From a virus, in the IMG/VR virus record IMGVR_UViG_3300027508_000035, positions 1-28,780 of that record: DNA of 28,780 bases; one strand, 5' to 3'. Position numbers and translations under genes: made by a program. Positions 15,664 through 23,062 of this stretch are shown one piece after another. The notes under the pieces are model-generated. The model did no database searches and was not told the DNA's origin. It saw only the letters and a list, made by a program, of their open reading frames with translations. Each line of letters begins with the position of its first letter. Positions within the stretch are counted from its first letter, which is position 1.

Positions 15664-16722
15664 ATGAAAATCGCCGTCTACACCATTGCTTTAAATGAAG
15701 AACAGTTTGTACAACGCTGGTACGACTCCTGCAAAGAGGCCGACTACTTACTAATAGCTGATACTGGCTCAGTAGACAAGACTGTAGCAAAAGCTAAGAA
15801 GTTGGGTATCAACGTTCACGTTATCAGCATACGCCCCTGGCGTTTCGATGACGCACGTAATGCAGCGCTAGCCTTATTGCCTGATGATATTGATTACTGC
15901 ATCTCTCTAGATATGGATGAGATGCTAGCTCCTGGATGGCGTGAGGAGATGGAGAAGGCACCAGCGTGGGCAACTCGTATTAGATACGACTACACATGGA
16001 ATTTTAATCCAAACGGCACACCTGGTCTTACATTTGGTGGGGATAAGATTCACGCACGTCACGGATACCGTTGGGTTCACCCAGTACATGAGTGCTTGTA
16101 TGCGGACCGCCTTGAAGAAAAAGAATACTGGAGCAAGCTTGGTCTATGGCATAAAGCTGACGACACTAAGTCTCGCGGTCAATATCTCCCACTCCTTAAA
16201 CTATCTGTAGAAGAGGACCCGTACAACGACCGCAACGCTTACTACTACGCCCGCGAACTTTTCTTTCACGGTCAGCTAGAAGAAGCTAAAGTTCAGTTTG
16301 AACGTCACCTATCTTTACCTAAAGCTACGTGGAGGGCCGAACGCGCATCTTCTATGCGATACATTGCTAAGTGCTCTACTGATGAAGAAGAGAAACTTAA
16401 GTGGTGGAAGAAGGCTATGCAAGAGGAGCCTAATAAAAGAGAAGCATACGTGGAGCTAGCTCAATACCATTATGACAACGGTAGGTGGGGTGAGTGCCTA
16501 ACACTTTGCAAAAAAGCTTTAAATGTAAAAGACAGACAAATGGATTATCTTAATGAAGCCTTTGCTTGGGGCTCAATACCCTACGACTTAGCGGCTGTAT
16601 GTGCCTACTGGTTAGGTGAACGTACTCAAGCTTTGGAATACGGGGAGAAGGCAGTAGAGCTTAACCCTACAGATAAACGTTTAAATAGTAACCTAGAGTT
16701 CTACAGAGAGGGCGTTAAGTGA
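15664..16722 (+). CDS. GT2 glycosyltransferase with C-terminal TPR-like repeats
   Basis: A 352-residue enzyme. Residues 1-90 match the start of GT-A-fold family 2 glycosyltransferases: a first strand with NEE (11-13), ADTGSVD (32-38, nucleotide binding), RFDDARNAAL (60-69) and a metal-binding DMDE (83-86, the DxD motif). Residues about 100-190 form the acceptor part with WVHPVHE and LWHKAD. From about residue 205 to the end there are TPR-like helical pairs (AYYYARELFFHGQLEEAKVQFERHL; YVELAQYHYDNGRW; an ALEYGEKAVELNP unit), which may bind a protein acceptor. It would transfer a sugar from a nucleotide donor, either to a virion protein or to a host surface molecule. GGGAG at 15647-15651 supports ATG 15664. 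The stop overlaps the next GTG (GTGA). Confidence 0.82.
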   Translation: MKIAVYTIALNEEQFVQRWYDSCKEADYLLIADTGSVDKTVAKAKKLGINVHVISIRPWRFDDARNAALALLPDDIDYCISLDMDEMLAPGWREEMEKAPAWATRIRYDYTWNFNPNGTPGLTFGGDKIHARHGYRWVHPVHECLYADRLEEKEYWSKLGLWHKADDTKSRGQYLPLLKLSVEEDPYNDRNAYYYARELFFHGQLEEAKVQFERHLSLPKATWRAERASSMRYIAKCSTDEEEKLKWWKKAMQEEPNKREAYVELAQYHYDNGRWGECLTLCKKALNVKDRQMDYLNEAFAWGSIPYDLAAVCAYWLGERTQALEYGEKAVELNPTDKRLNSNLEFYREGVK

Positions 16723-17306
16723 GAGCTCATACACCTGGTGGTCGGTTTGATGCCGATTATGAAACCACCGACCTTCTTAAAGGTATCGACTCTGATTTAA
16801 AACACCCAGTAGGAACAAAAGCCCTCTGGTATATATTTGATTCCGTTAACTCTGATGTTGACCCACTATACGACGTAGGGCAAGACATCTCTTCTTCTAT
16901 GGGTGGCAAGGTTTGGACTGGTCCATACTCAGTGCCTGTAGTTAGAGCGGTTATCAAGCAGGGTGAGGCAAAGACTTCAGCGGTTGGTTACTACAACGCA
17001 GATACTCTCCATATGACTTTCAATATTGAAGACGTGCAGAAGTTTGCTCCTAACATCATTCTTCGCCCAGATATCAACAACCGTGACCGTGTGGTCTGGC
17101 GAGGTCAGGTCTATCGCCCATATGCCATCCAAGAGCGAGGCATTGTGGCAGACAGGTTTACTATCCTGAGCGTAGAATGTATTCAAGTAATGCCAGAAGA
17201 AATGGTAAACGACCCACAGTTTGCTGCATACTCCTCAGATGGAGATAGAGTGTTAAATGTCTTATATGGATATGGAAATTACGGAGACGGAAACTATGGA
17301 GTTTAA
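16719..17306 (+). CDS. Putative neck/head-closure protein
   Basis: A 195-residue protein starting at GTG 16719 and overlapping the glycosyltransferase stop by four bases, so the two are co-translated. It contains beta strands with [58 protein letters not shown] and [12 protein letters not shown]. An R-V-V-W-R-G-Q-V-Y strand before a closing beta pair is typical of small head-closure and neck adaptors, which accounts for the call. The C-terminus is short, Gly/Tyr/Asn-rich ([13 protein letters not shown]) and probably disordered. T4 gp14-like or SPP1 gp16-like roles are possible. The assignment rests on size, fold pattern and position upstream of the tail genes. Confidence 0.5.
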   Translation: MRAHTPGGRFDADYETTDLLKGIDSDLKHPVGTKALWYIFDSVNSDVDPLYDVGQDISSSMGGKVWTGPYSVPVVRAVIKQGEAKTSAVGYYNADTLHMTFNIEDVQKFAPNIILRPDINNRDRVVWRGQVYRPYAIQERGIVADRFTILSVECIQVMPEEMVNDPQFAAYSSDGDRVLNVLYGYGNYGDGNYGV

Positions 17307-17308
17307 TT

Positions 17309-18334
17309 ATGCCAATTACTAAACCAACAATTGGAGCTACTGGTTGGGGTACAACTCTCAACACCGCTCTTGACGTTCTAGAAGCTCAAGTTTCTGGAAA
17401 GCAAGCTACATTTACTGGCTATGACCAAGAAATCCACGTTAGCCAAGTAGATGGAAACGACACTACTGGTAATGGTGACATTTTAAACCCAGTTGCATCT
17501 ATTACTAAAGCGCTTACTCTAGTAGCAGGTGATAGACGAACAGTCATTATTCACCCAGGAACCTATACTGAAAACCCCTCAATTACATATCAATACACAG
17601 TATTAACTGCCCCTGGTCTTGTTGGCGGAAACACTTTAATTTCTGGAACTGTAAGCACAAATACTGGTTGTACTATTGCAGGGTTAAAGATGACAAACCT
17701 AACCATCACTACCCCTACTGGTGCAGGAGTTCCATACATACTTAACTGCGATATCTCTGGAACTCTGACAAAAAGCAGTACTGCTACATACACGCTTATT
17801 CGTTTAACGGACTTTGGTACTGGAAGCATTACTGGAAGCGGAATAGTTGACATTTATGGTGGTAATACAAATCTTATAACTGTTAATAACGCAAGCGCAA
17901 ATGTACTTGTTAAAAACGGAAGCACTGTATCTCCAGTTTTAACTGCTGGAAGTTTAAGCCTAGTACAGACGGTAGTAGTTGCCGCAGCAACTAACGCTGT
18001 TACCTCTGCTGCTGGAACCGTCCTTACTTTAGCAAACTCTCAATTATTAACCTCAGCACTATCTAACGTTGCCCCAGTTGTACTAAACGGATTCTACTCA
18101 ATCCTTAATACCGTCTTTGATAAACCAACCTCAACCCTAGTTGCTCTTTCAGGAACAGGTGGTTCTTTAGGGTCTATTGACTACTTCCAGTATGTAAACG
18201 CAGATAGACTTCTTATGCAAAATGGAACAGCCCCTACAGCCAACCTAACAGGCGGAGGCATCCTTTATGTAGAATCTGGAGCCCTGAAATACAGAGGCTC
18301 TTCAGGCACAATTACAACGATTGGACCAGCATAA
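17309..18334 (+). CDS. Beta-helix tail fibre/spike-like protein
   Basis: A 341-residue protein with the N-terminal signature [25 protein letters not shown] (residues about 4-28; an W-G-x-x-L-N helix found at the base of several phage fibre proteins). It is followed by [22 protein letters not shown], then [15 protein letters not shown], the entry into a right-handed beta-helix of the DUF1565/pectin-lyase type. Many following strands of the ITVN, LVKNGS, LTLANS kind support a beta-solenoid to about residue 280, and the end has SGTIT. The helix may bind or cleave glycans; no catalytic residues can be picked out. It lies away from the main fibre cassette, between neck-type and microprotein genes. 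Confidence 0.68.
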   Translation: MPITKPTIGATGWGTTLNTALDVLEAQVSGKQATFTGYDQEIHVSQVDGNDTTGNGDILNPVASITKALTLVAGDRRTVIIHPGTYTENPSITYQYTVLTAPGLVGGNTLISGTVSTNTGCTIAGLKMTNLTITTPTGAGVPYILNCDISGTLTKSSTATYTLIRLTDFGTGSITGSGIVDIYGGNTNLITVNNASANVLVKNGSTVSPVLTAGSLSLVQTVVVAAATNAVTSAAGTVLTLANSQLLTSALSNVAPVVLNGFYSILNTVFDKPTSTLVALSGTGGSLGSIDYFQYVNADRLLMQNGTAPTANLTGGGILYVESGALKYRGSSGTITTIGPA

Positions 18335-18477
18335 TGGCTAAAGATACAAACCCATGTTGGGATGGCTACGTTCAAGTAGGCATGAAAATGAAGGGTGGCA
18401 AAAAGGTTCCGAACTGCGTCCCTGCAGGCTCTGGAAAAAAGAAAGTCGCTAAACCTAAGAAGAAAGTGAGCAAGTAA
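18334..18477 (+). CDS. 47-residue Lys-rich microprotein with CWDGY...VPNCVP motif
   Basis: A 47-codon frame whose ATG overlaps the upstream stop (TAATG). It encodes an N-terminal CWDGYVQVGMKMKGG, then KKVPNCVP, so two Cys (8 and 28) can pair. The C-terminus is very basic (GSGKKKVAKPKKKVSK). I remember a C-W-x-G-Y...V-P-N-C-V-P signature recurring in phage structural proteins, but cannot confirm the function. It is the first of three consecutive tiny basic proteins, all short, all with Cys motifs, and coupled. A role as a virion-packaged, DNA- or RNA-binding protein or as a structural zipper is speculative. Confidence 0.62.
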   Translation: MAKDTNPCWDGYVQVGMKMKGGKKVPNCVPAGSGKKKVAKPKKKVSK

Positions 18478-18696
18478 ATGTGTGCAGCATGTGGATGTGG
18501 TAAGAAGAAGGGCGAGCCAGGTTTTGGCAAAGGCCCAAAGTCCAAGTCAAAGGCTAAAGGCAAGGCTTGCACTTGCGGTACCTGTAAGGCATGTAAGGGA
18601 AAGAAGATGTCTCCTAAGCAGAAGAAGCTTGATGTAGACAAAGACGGCAAGCTAGAAGGCTCTGACTTTGCTGCCCTAAGAAAGAAGAAGAAGTAA
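18478..18696 (+). CDS. 72-residue Cys/Lys-rich protein with EF-hand-like loop
   Basis: Begins directly after the upstream TAA. Seven Cys are arranged as C2-x2-C5-x-C7 and C31-x-C33-x2-C36-x2-C39, a pattern that could bind zinc or another metal. The C-terminal part contains a canonical-looking 12-residue EF-hand loop, D52-V-D54-K-D56-G-K-L-E-G-S-D63, preceded by a helix (KKMSPKQKKL) and followed by FAALRKKKK. Only one loop is present, so calcium binding would need dimerisation. The rest is Gly/Lys-rich and disordered. No signal peptide. Unknown function; metal-dependent assembly or packaging is an inference. Confidence 0.65.
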   Translation: MCAACGCGKKKGEPGFGKGPKSKSKAKGKACTCGTCKACKGKKMSPKQKKLDVDKDGKLEGSDFAALRKKKK

Positions 18697-18836
18697 TGTG
18701 CGCTACCTGTGGCTGCATGAAGCCAAAAGATAAGCACGGCATGAAGTCCCTTAAGGAAGCTAACAAGAAGTTTGCTAAGAAAGCTGGCCCATCCAAGGCT
18801 AAGAAGTCTTCGATGGTTAAGAAAAAAGGCATGTAA
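18696..18836 (+). CDS. 46-residue Cys/Lys-rich microprotein, paralogous start
   Basis: The ATG overlaps the previous stop as TAATG. The N-terminus MCATCGC mirrors the MCAACGC of the preceding protein, suggesting a short conserved metal-binding or recognition head. The rest is a Lys-rich helix-breaking tail (KPKDKHGMKSLKEANKKFAKKAGPSKAKKSS) ending in VKKKGM. There is no second Cys cluster and no EF-hand loop. Followed within 18 bases by a GNRA hairpin terminator, so it ends the transcription unit that began with the glycosyltransferase. Confidence 0.6.
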   Translation: MCATCGCMKPKDKHGMKSLKEANKKFAKKAGPSKAKKSSMVKKKGM

Positions 18837-18853
18837 TAAAGAAGTAAGTAGTT

Positions 18854-18880
18854 GAGGGACCGAAAGGTCCCTCTTTGCTT
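18854..18880 (+). terminator. Intrinsic terminator with GAAA tetraloop
   Basis: A perfect 8-bp stem GAGGGACC (18854-18861) with GGTCCCTC (18866-18873) closed by GAAA (18862-18865), then TTTGCTTT. It ends the microprotein block. Confidence 0.82.
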
Positions 18881-18891
18881 TATCCTAGTAC

Positions 18892-18910
18892 TGAGCCCAT
18901 GCGGGGCTCA
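18892..18910 (+). promoter_or_regulatory. Second hairpin downstream of the terminator
   Basis: TGAGCCC (18892-18898) pairs with GGGCTCA (18904-18910) across an ATGCG loop. There is no T run after it (AAGCACC). It might be a leader element, processing site or backup hairpin in the gap before the next gene. The rest of 18911-18960 shows no clear promoter. Confidence 0.45.
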
Positions 18911-18960
18911 AAGCACCACCCCCTGCGATGTACTTTGCTTACTACTCCTATGGAGATGAC

Positions 18961-19128
18961 ATGCCTAAAGATAATCACGTTGACAAGGCTTCGGACGTTG
19001 AGTTCATTGAAGCTTTGGCCGAGAGTAATAAAGGCACGGGCGCAGGAGTGTGGAAAGCATTGCTACTAGGAGCGGCAGCTCGTGGGGTAATTACTGGTGT
19101 CAATAAAAAATCTAAAAAGAAATCTTGA
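18961..19128 (+). CDS. 55-residue protein with hydrophobic/glycine segment, unknown
   Basis: Two starts are possible. The upstream ATG at 18928 has no Shine-Dalgarno sequence. The ATG at 18961 has GGAG at 18952-18955 five bases away, so 18961 is preferred. The 55 residues hold an acidic helical N-half (KASDVEFIEALAES), a hydrophobic/glycine stretch (GVWKALLLGAAARGVITGV, about residues 29-47) and a basic tail (NKKSKKKS). The hydrophobic part is barely long enough to cross a membrane, and could be amphipathic instead. Its 3' end overlaps the next gene by 32 bases, which suggests co-translation with a neck or tail-completion gene. Function unknown. Confidence 0.5.
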   Translation: MPKDNHVDKASDVEFIEALAESNKGTGAGVWKALLLGAAARGVITGVNKKSKKKS

Positions 19129-19420
19129 TTCTAATTTAGAGTCCGCTGCACCTTCCCTTACGGCTAGCCTAAGGAAAGAAGCAGCTAATCGCGGCTGGCC
19201 AGATGACGTTTCTCAGGCCCTTTCCGTTGTGGTAAAGCAAGGTGTGTTTGCTGTTGATTACCCAGAAGAGTTTAAAGAAAAAATTGAAAACCTAGAGTAC
19301 GGCTCTGGCATGCAGGCCCCCGCGGCGGCTATACGTTCTTTTCAGTATCAAATGGAAAACTTTGCAGCACCTATTTACGAGAACCACCCTGAAGAGATGT
19401 TAAAAGAGGTGAAGCTATAG
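19097..19420 (+). CDS. Putative tail-completion (gp10-like) or neck protein
   Basis: A 107-residue mostly helical protein starting at GTG 19097, with a purine-rich GTGGGGT (19082-19088) upstream; the frame overlaps the previous gene. It contains GWPDDVSQALSVVVKQGVF, then DYPEEFKEKIENLEYGSG, then PAAAIRSFQYQMENFAAP. The order of a Y-P-x-x-(L/F) segment, an 'E-(Y/F)-G' motif and a Pro-rich 'aiRsF' run reminds me of HK97 gp10-type proteins, which lie between the connector and the tail terminator. This resemblance is weak. Position directly before the tail terminator supports a neck/tail-completion role. Confidence 0.45.
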   Translation: MSIKNLKRNLDSNLESAAPSLTASLRKEAANRGWPDDVSQALSVVVKQGVFAVDYPEEFKEKIENLEYGSGMQAPAAAIRSFQYQMENFAAPIYENHPEEMLKEVKL

Positions 19421-19421
19421 A

Positions 19422-20063
19422 ATGGGAAATCCGTTTCTAATTGCTGAGGACACCGCTCTTAAGACTCTTCTTCAAGGTATGACTGTGGGAGATGAGAAGA
19501 CAGCCTACCGCCCAGTTAAGGTGTGGTTTGGATACCCTGATGTTGAAGTTAGAGCACAGGAGTTTCCGTTTGTGACTATTGATTTGATAGACATGATTCC
19601 AGCTAATGACCGTCAGACATCAGGTCAACTGGTAGACAATGACTATCGCGGAACAGTCGCCCCAATAGCTGGCAAGACTTACCGCTATGAAGTACCAGTA
19701 GCTTTTGATTTGATATATCAAATAACAACCTATGCCCGTCACCCGCGTCACGACAGGGCAATGATGCTTCAATTGACGCACAAGTTTCCATCAAAGTATG
19801 GCGGTCTACTAGTTCCAAACGAACTAGGCACAGAGACCTCACGCCGTCATATGTTTCTTGATGGGTTTGCAAAACGAGATGCGGTAGACGGAGAAACTGG
19901 AAACCGCAGGTTGTTACGCAATATCTACACAGTAAGAGTAATCAGTGAACTTACTCCACTTGATGCAGGCCGTAGGGCTTCACGAGTTGAAGAAGTACTT
20001 GTTAACCTTCCTGAGTTAACGGACCAAACATCGAACATCCCTACTGGATTAACAAAAGTATAA
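19422..20063 (+). CDS. Putative tail terminator/tail completion protein
   Basis: A 213-residue protein one base after the previous stop. It starts MGNPFLIAEDTALKTLLQGM and contains PVKVWFGYPDVEVRAQEFPFVTIDLID, then YRYEVPVAFDLIYQITTYARH, and a closing beta unit with NIYTVRVISEL. An alpha/beta fold with an amphipathic first helix, a 'F-P-x-(V/I)-x-I' strand and a 'Y-(E/Q)-(I/V)-T-x-x-(A/S)-R' strand suits the tail terminators (lambda gpU or T4 gp15-like), which cap the tube and sheath at the head end. Its position immediately upstream of the sheath gene is the commonest place for this function. No enzyme motif. The start ATG 19422 has no ideal ribosome site, but is coupled to the upstream gene. 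Confidence 0.6.
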   Translation: MGNPFLIAEDTALKTLLQGMTVGDEKTAYRPVKVWFGYPDVEVRAQEFPFVTIDLIDMIPANDRQTSGQLVDNDYRGTVAPIAGKTYRYEVPVAFDLIYQITTYARHPRHDRAMMLQLTHKFPSKYGGLLVPNELGTETSRRHMFLDGFAKRDAVDGETGNRRLLRNIYTVRVISELTPLDAGRRASRVEEVLVNLPELTDQTSNIPTGLTKV

Positions 20064-20101
20064 AAAATGTCAAACTTGTTTAAAACAAAGGAGAAAATCT
20101 A

Positions 20102-21619
20102 ATGGCAGTTCTACGTCCAGGAGTTTACGTTGAAGAAACGTTAAACCCTGTCGCACCTGTAGTTGGTCCAAACTCAGCATCTGTCGGCGCATTCATTGGC
20201 GCAAACGACCGTGGTCCAATTGGAACACCTACACTAATTACATCTTGGAGCCAGTATTCAACACTGTACGGTACTTGGAACACAAGTACTGGAGCAGGAG
20301 CAGCTGGTAATGATTTACCACTTGCTGTATACATGTTCTTTACAAATGGTGGAAGCCAGTGCTACGTTAACCGCGTTGCTAACGGCGCAACATCAGCAAC
20401 TCGTTCACTATCAGACCGAGCAGTAAGCCCATCAGCAACACTTCAGATTCAAGCTAATAACGCTGGAGCATGGGGTAACAGCATTAACATCAGCATCGCT
20501 AACTCAGCAACAACAGGTCTATTTGATTTGTTCGTATACTACGGTGGCAATACAGATGCAAACCTAGTTGAGCGTCACGTTGACCTTTCAATGACAGCAA
20601 CAAATGCTCGTTATGCAACAGCTATTGTTAACGCAGCTTCTGGCTACGTACGTTTAACTGACCTTAACTCAGCAAACACAGGTACTACTCGTAATCCAGC
20701 TGTTGTAACAAACCAAACTCTATCTACTGGCATCAATGGAAACACTCTAGGTAATACCGATTATGCAACTGGTCTTACAAACTTTGACACAATAAAGCAG
20801 TCTTTAATTATGAACGTTCCTGGAAACTCGACTGTTCCTGTAGTTAATGCGGCTATTGGTTATGCAAACTCTCGTCAAGATGTGTTTGTAGTTATTGATG
20901 GTATCTATGATGAGTCTTCTACACAACTAGCTTTAGCTGCACAGTACACAGCAAGCTCACTTGCCGCTGTTTATTATCCAAACCTTGTTATCTCTGACCC
21001 AACACTTGCTCCTGGTTCTGGCACAGGCCGTACACGTGCAGTTGGTTCTGGCGCAGCAGTTATGGGAGTTATTGCAACAACTGATGCATCACGTGGAGTA
21101 TTCAAGGCCCCAGCTGGTCTTCTTGCTCGCCTATCAGGAGTTGTATCAATTGCAACTCTTACAAATGGTGAACTTGATACTCTTAACTCTGCAGCTGCTC
21201 CAGTAAACGCAATTAAGTTTGTACCTGGTTCAGGCATTGTAATCATGGGTTCACGCACACTCAAGGGTGGATATGTAGACAAGTACGTTCCTGTACGTCG
21301 TACACTTATCTATCTACGTAAGTCTCTTACAGACCTTACAGAGTTTGCAATCTTTGAGCCAAACGATGAAGCCTTGTGGAACCGTATCAACTCTTCAATC
21401 AGTACTTTCCTTACTGACTTCTGGAGCAAGGGCGGACTACGAGGCGCTACCCCACAGGCAGCGTTCTTTGTAAAGGTTGATGCACAAAACAACCCACAAA
21501 GCTCAATTGACAACGGGTACGTAAACATTGAAGTTGGCGTTGCTCTACAGCGTCCAGCTGAATTTATCATTATTAAAATTGGACAGTTTGACGGTGGAGC
21601 CACCGTTACTGTGGCGTAA
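20102..21619 (+). CDS. Tail sheath protein
   Basis: A 505-residue contractile sheath protein. The N-terminus RPGVYVEETLNPVAPVVGP, then SVGAFIGANDRGPIGTPTLITSW and YGTW, matches the start of P2 gpFI/T4 gp18-like sheath proteins. The C-terminal domain with IVIMGSRTLKGG, VPVRRTLIYLRKSLTDLTEFAIFEPND, LWNRINSSISTFLTDFW and a final FIIIKIGQFDG fits the conserved attachment domain that contacts the tube and neighbouring subunits. The middle (about residues 90-230) is an extra Thr/Ala/Asn-rich surface domain. AAAGGAG at 20087-20093 is an ideal ribosome site for ATG 20102. Together with the tube gene downstream it shows that the tail contracts. Confidence 0.92.
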   Translation: MAVLRPGVYVEETLNPVAPVVGPNSASVGAFIGANDRGPIGTPTLITSWSQYSTLYGTWNTSTGAGAAGNDLPLAVYMFFTNGGSQCYVNRVANGATSATRSLSDRAVSPSATLQIQANNAGAWGNSINISIANSATTGLFDLFVYYGGNTDANLVERHVDLSMTATNARYATAIVNAASGYVRLTDLNSANTGTTRNPAVVTNQTLSTGINGNTLGNTDYATGLTNFDTIKQSLIMNVPGNSTVPVVNAAIGYANSRQDVFVVIDGIYDESSTQLALAAQYTASSLAAVYYPNLVISDPTLAPGSGTGRTRAVGSGAAVMGVIATTDASRGVFKAPAGLLARLSGVVSIATLTNGELDTLNSAAAPVNAIKFVPGSGIVIMGSRTLKGGYVDKYVPVRRTLIYLRKSLTDLTEFAIFEPNDEALWNRINSSISTFLTDFWSKGGLRGATPQAAFFVKVDAQNNPQSSIDNGYVNIEVGVALQRPAEFIIIKIGQFDGGATVTVA

Positions 21620-21633
21620 AGGAGACCCAATAA

Positions 21634-22242
21634 ATGACAAGCAGCATAATCAATCGCCACTCAACACTGGCAACAGACCCGTTACGCTCGTTTCGGTTCT
21701 TCGCTAAGTTTGAGGTAGCAAAAGACGGTAAAGTCTTTGATACAAAAATCACCACATGGTCTGGCGGATTTAGCAGTATCAGTGGGTTGAGTATCAATAC
21801 TCAAGCCATTCAGTACCGTGAAGGTGGTTACAACACCACAGTACACCAGGTACCTGGTATGACTACCTTTACACCAATCACTATGCAACGTGGAGTATTG
21901 GCTGGTAATGACCAGGCAATCACATGGATGCGTGGTCTATTTGCAGCAGCATCTGGAGAAGGTATTGCTGTAAAGGGCGGCGCAGCAGGAGCTGCTGAAA
22001 GCTTCCGTGTTAACATCAAAGTGTTTGTAGCTGACCATCCAAACTCTGGGCCAACAGAGGCTCAGAAGTACAAGATGGGCTTCAAGATTCACAACGCATG
22101 GATTACTGCGCTAAACTATACAGACCTTAACGCAGCAGACGGCGCAATCTTGTTTGAGTCAATGACTCTAGTACATGAAGGCCTATCAGTCTTCTTTACT
22201 AAAGATGGCACTGAAGAAGACGCAGCAGGAAAAATTTCTTAA
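21634..22242 (+). CDS. Tail tube protein, T4 gp19-like
   Basis: A 202-residue inner-tube protein directly after the sheath gene, with AAAGGAG before the ATG. DPLRSFRFFAKFEV near the N-terminus (about residues 12-30), then FSSISGLS, QYREGGYNTTVHQVPGMTTF and ITMQRGVLAGNDQAI (about 50-90) are the strongly conserved strands of the T4 gp19/Afp1-type tube family. A final strand with HNAWITALNYTDLNA and MTLVHEGLSVFF completes the double beta-sheet fold. Subunits form hexameric rings through which DNA passes. A Gly/Ala-rich insert at about 109-125 is likely a surface loop. Confidence 0.9.
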   Translation: MTSSIINRHSTLATDPLRSFRFFAKFEVAKDGKVFDTKITTWSGGFSSISGLSINTQAIQYREGGYNTTVHQVPGMTTFTPITMQRGVLAGNDQAITWMRGLFAAASGEGIAVKGGAAGAAESFRVNIKVFVADHPNSGPTEAQKYKMGFKIHNAWITALNYTDLNAADGAILFESMTLVHEGLSVFFTKDGTEEDAAGKIS

Positions 22243-22267
22243 TTAACAACCCTTAGGAGCATAAATC

Positions 22268-23062
22268 GTGACTGATATTATTACAGACGCAGAACTAATA
22301 CAGAAATTTGCAGCAAAGGCTATGGAGGAGCCCGCACAAGTCATTAAGACGCGGGCCCCTTCAGAGTCTTCTGTTAAGTTGCCAGGTGGTTTCATTGAGC
22401 CAAATGGTGAAGTATCCAACACAGTTGAGGTACGAGAACTTAACGGAGCTGACGAGGAAGCTGTAGCAAAAGCAGGTACCTCAGGTAAAGCTCTCAATGT
22501 ACTTTTGCAAAGAGGCCTTGTAAAGATTGGCTCTAGGAACGCCGAGAAGGAAGACCTAGACTCTATCTTAGCTGGCGACCGAGACACCATCCTTCTAGCA
22601 ATTAGAAGAGTGACTTTCGGGGATGACATTAACCTTACCGCACGTTGTCGTGACTGCGGAGACTCTCAAGAGGTTTCTGTGTCTTTAGGCTCTGATGTTC
22701 CAGAAGTGGAACTAAAAGACCCAAAGGAAGATAGAACTTTTGAAATAGAAACAAAGAAGGGTAAGGCTGTAGTAGCCCTACCTAACGGTGTGACTCAAAG
22801 AAAGCTCATGGAGAACTTTGAAAGAACACCTGCTGAAGTAAACACTATTTTACTAGCTGGTTGCTTAGTATCACTAGACGGAGAACCATCTGAAGGTGCT
22901 ATAACTGCTTTATCTTTAGGTATGGCAGATAGAACCAAGCTTGTTGATGAAATCATCAAGCGTAACCCAGGTCCACGCCTTGGGGAGGTGACCAAGGCTT
23001 GTAAGGCATGTGGTGAGTTAATGGCTCTTCCGCTGTCCTTGCTTGACTTGTTTCGCATTTAG
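22268..23062 (+). CDS. Tail/baseplate assembly chaperone with zinc ligands, T4 gp26-like
   Basis: A 264-residue protein starting at GTG 22268, with TTAGGAG upstream. The core RDTILLAIRRVTFGDDINLTARC (about residues 106-127) matches the T4 baseplate-type (gp26/gp51-related) family I know from T4-like phages. Two CxxC pairs, C127-x2-C130 and C245-x2-C248, probably form one zinc site. The C-terminal helix ends LLDLFRI. It sits between tube and tape-measure genes, the standard place of tail-assembly chaperones (like lambda G/GT). In that position a frameshift product is common, and here a +1 frame opens across its end (next entry). Role: chaperone for tape measure or hub assembly, inferred. Confidence 0.7.
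   Translation: MTDIITDAELIQKFAAKAMEEPAQVIKTRAPSESSVKLPGGFIEPNGEVSNTVEVRELNGADEEAVAKAGTSGKALNVLLQRGLVKIGSRNAEKEDLDSILAGDRDTILLAIRRVTFGDDINLTARCRDCGDSQEVSVSLGSDVPEVELKDPKEDRTFEIETKKGKAVVALPNGVTQRKLMENFERTPAEVNTILLAGCLVSLDGEPSEGAITALSLGMADRTKLVDEIIKRNPGPRLGEVTKACKACGELMALPLSLLDLFRI

Noticed and set aside
15652-15664. TACAAT as a -10 box giving a leaderless glycosyltransferase mRNA
   Set aside because: No -35 box at suitable spacing (the region is the terminator stem GGCGGG), and GGGAG upstream supports normal initiation; the match is a 6-base chance pattern.
18928-18960. Upstream ATG 18928 as start of the 55-residue gene
   Set aside because: No Shine-Dalgarno upstream of 18928, whereas the ATG at 18961 has GGAG five bases upstream.
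20076-20088. TTGTTTAAAACAA palindrome upstream of the sheath gene as an operator
   Set aside because: Short A+T-rich palindromes are common by chance; it overlaps the ribosome-binding region, and no repressor or second copy is seen.
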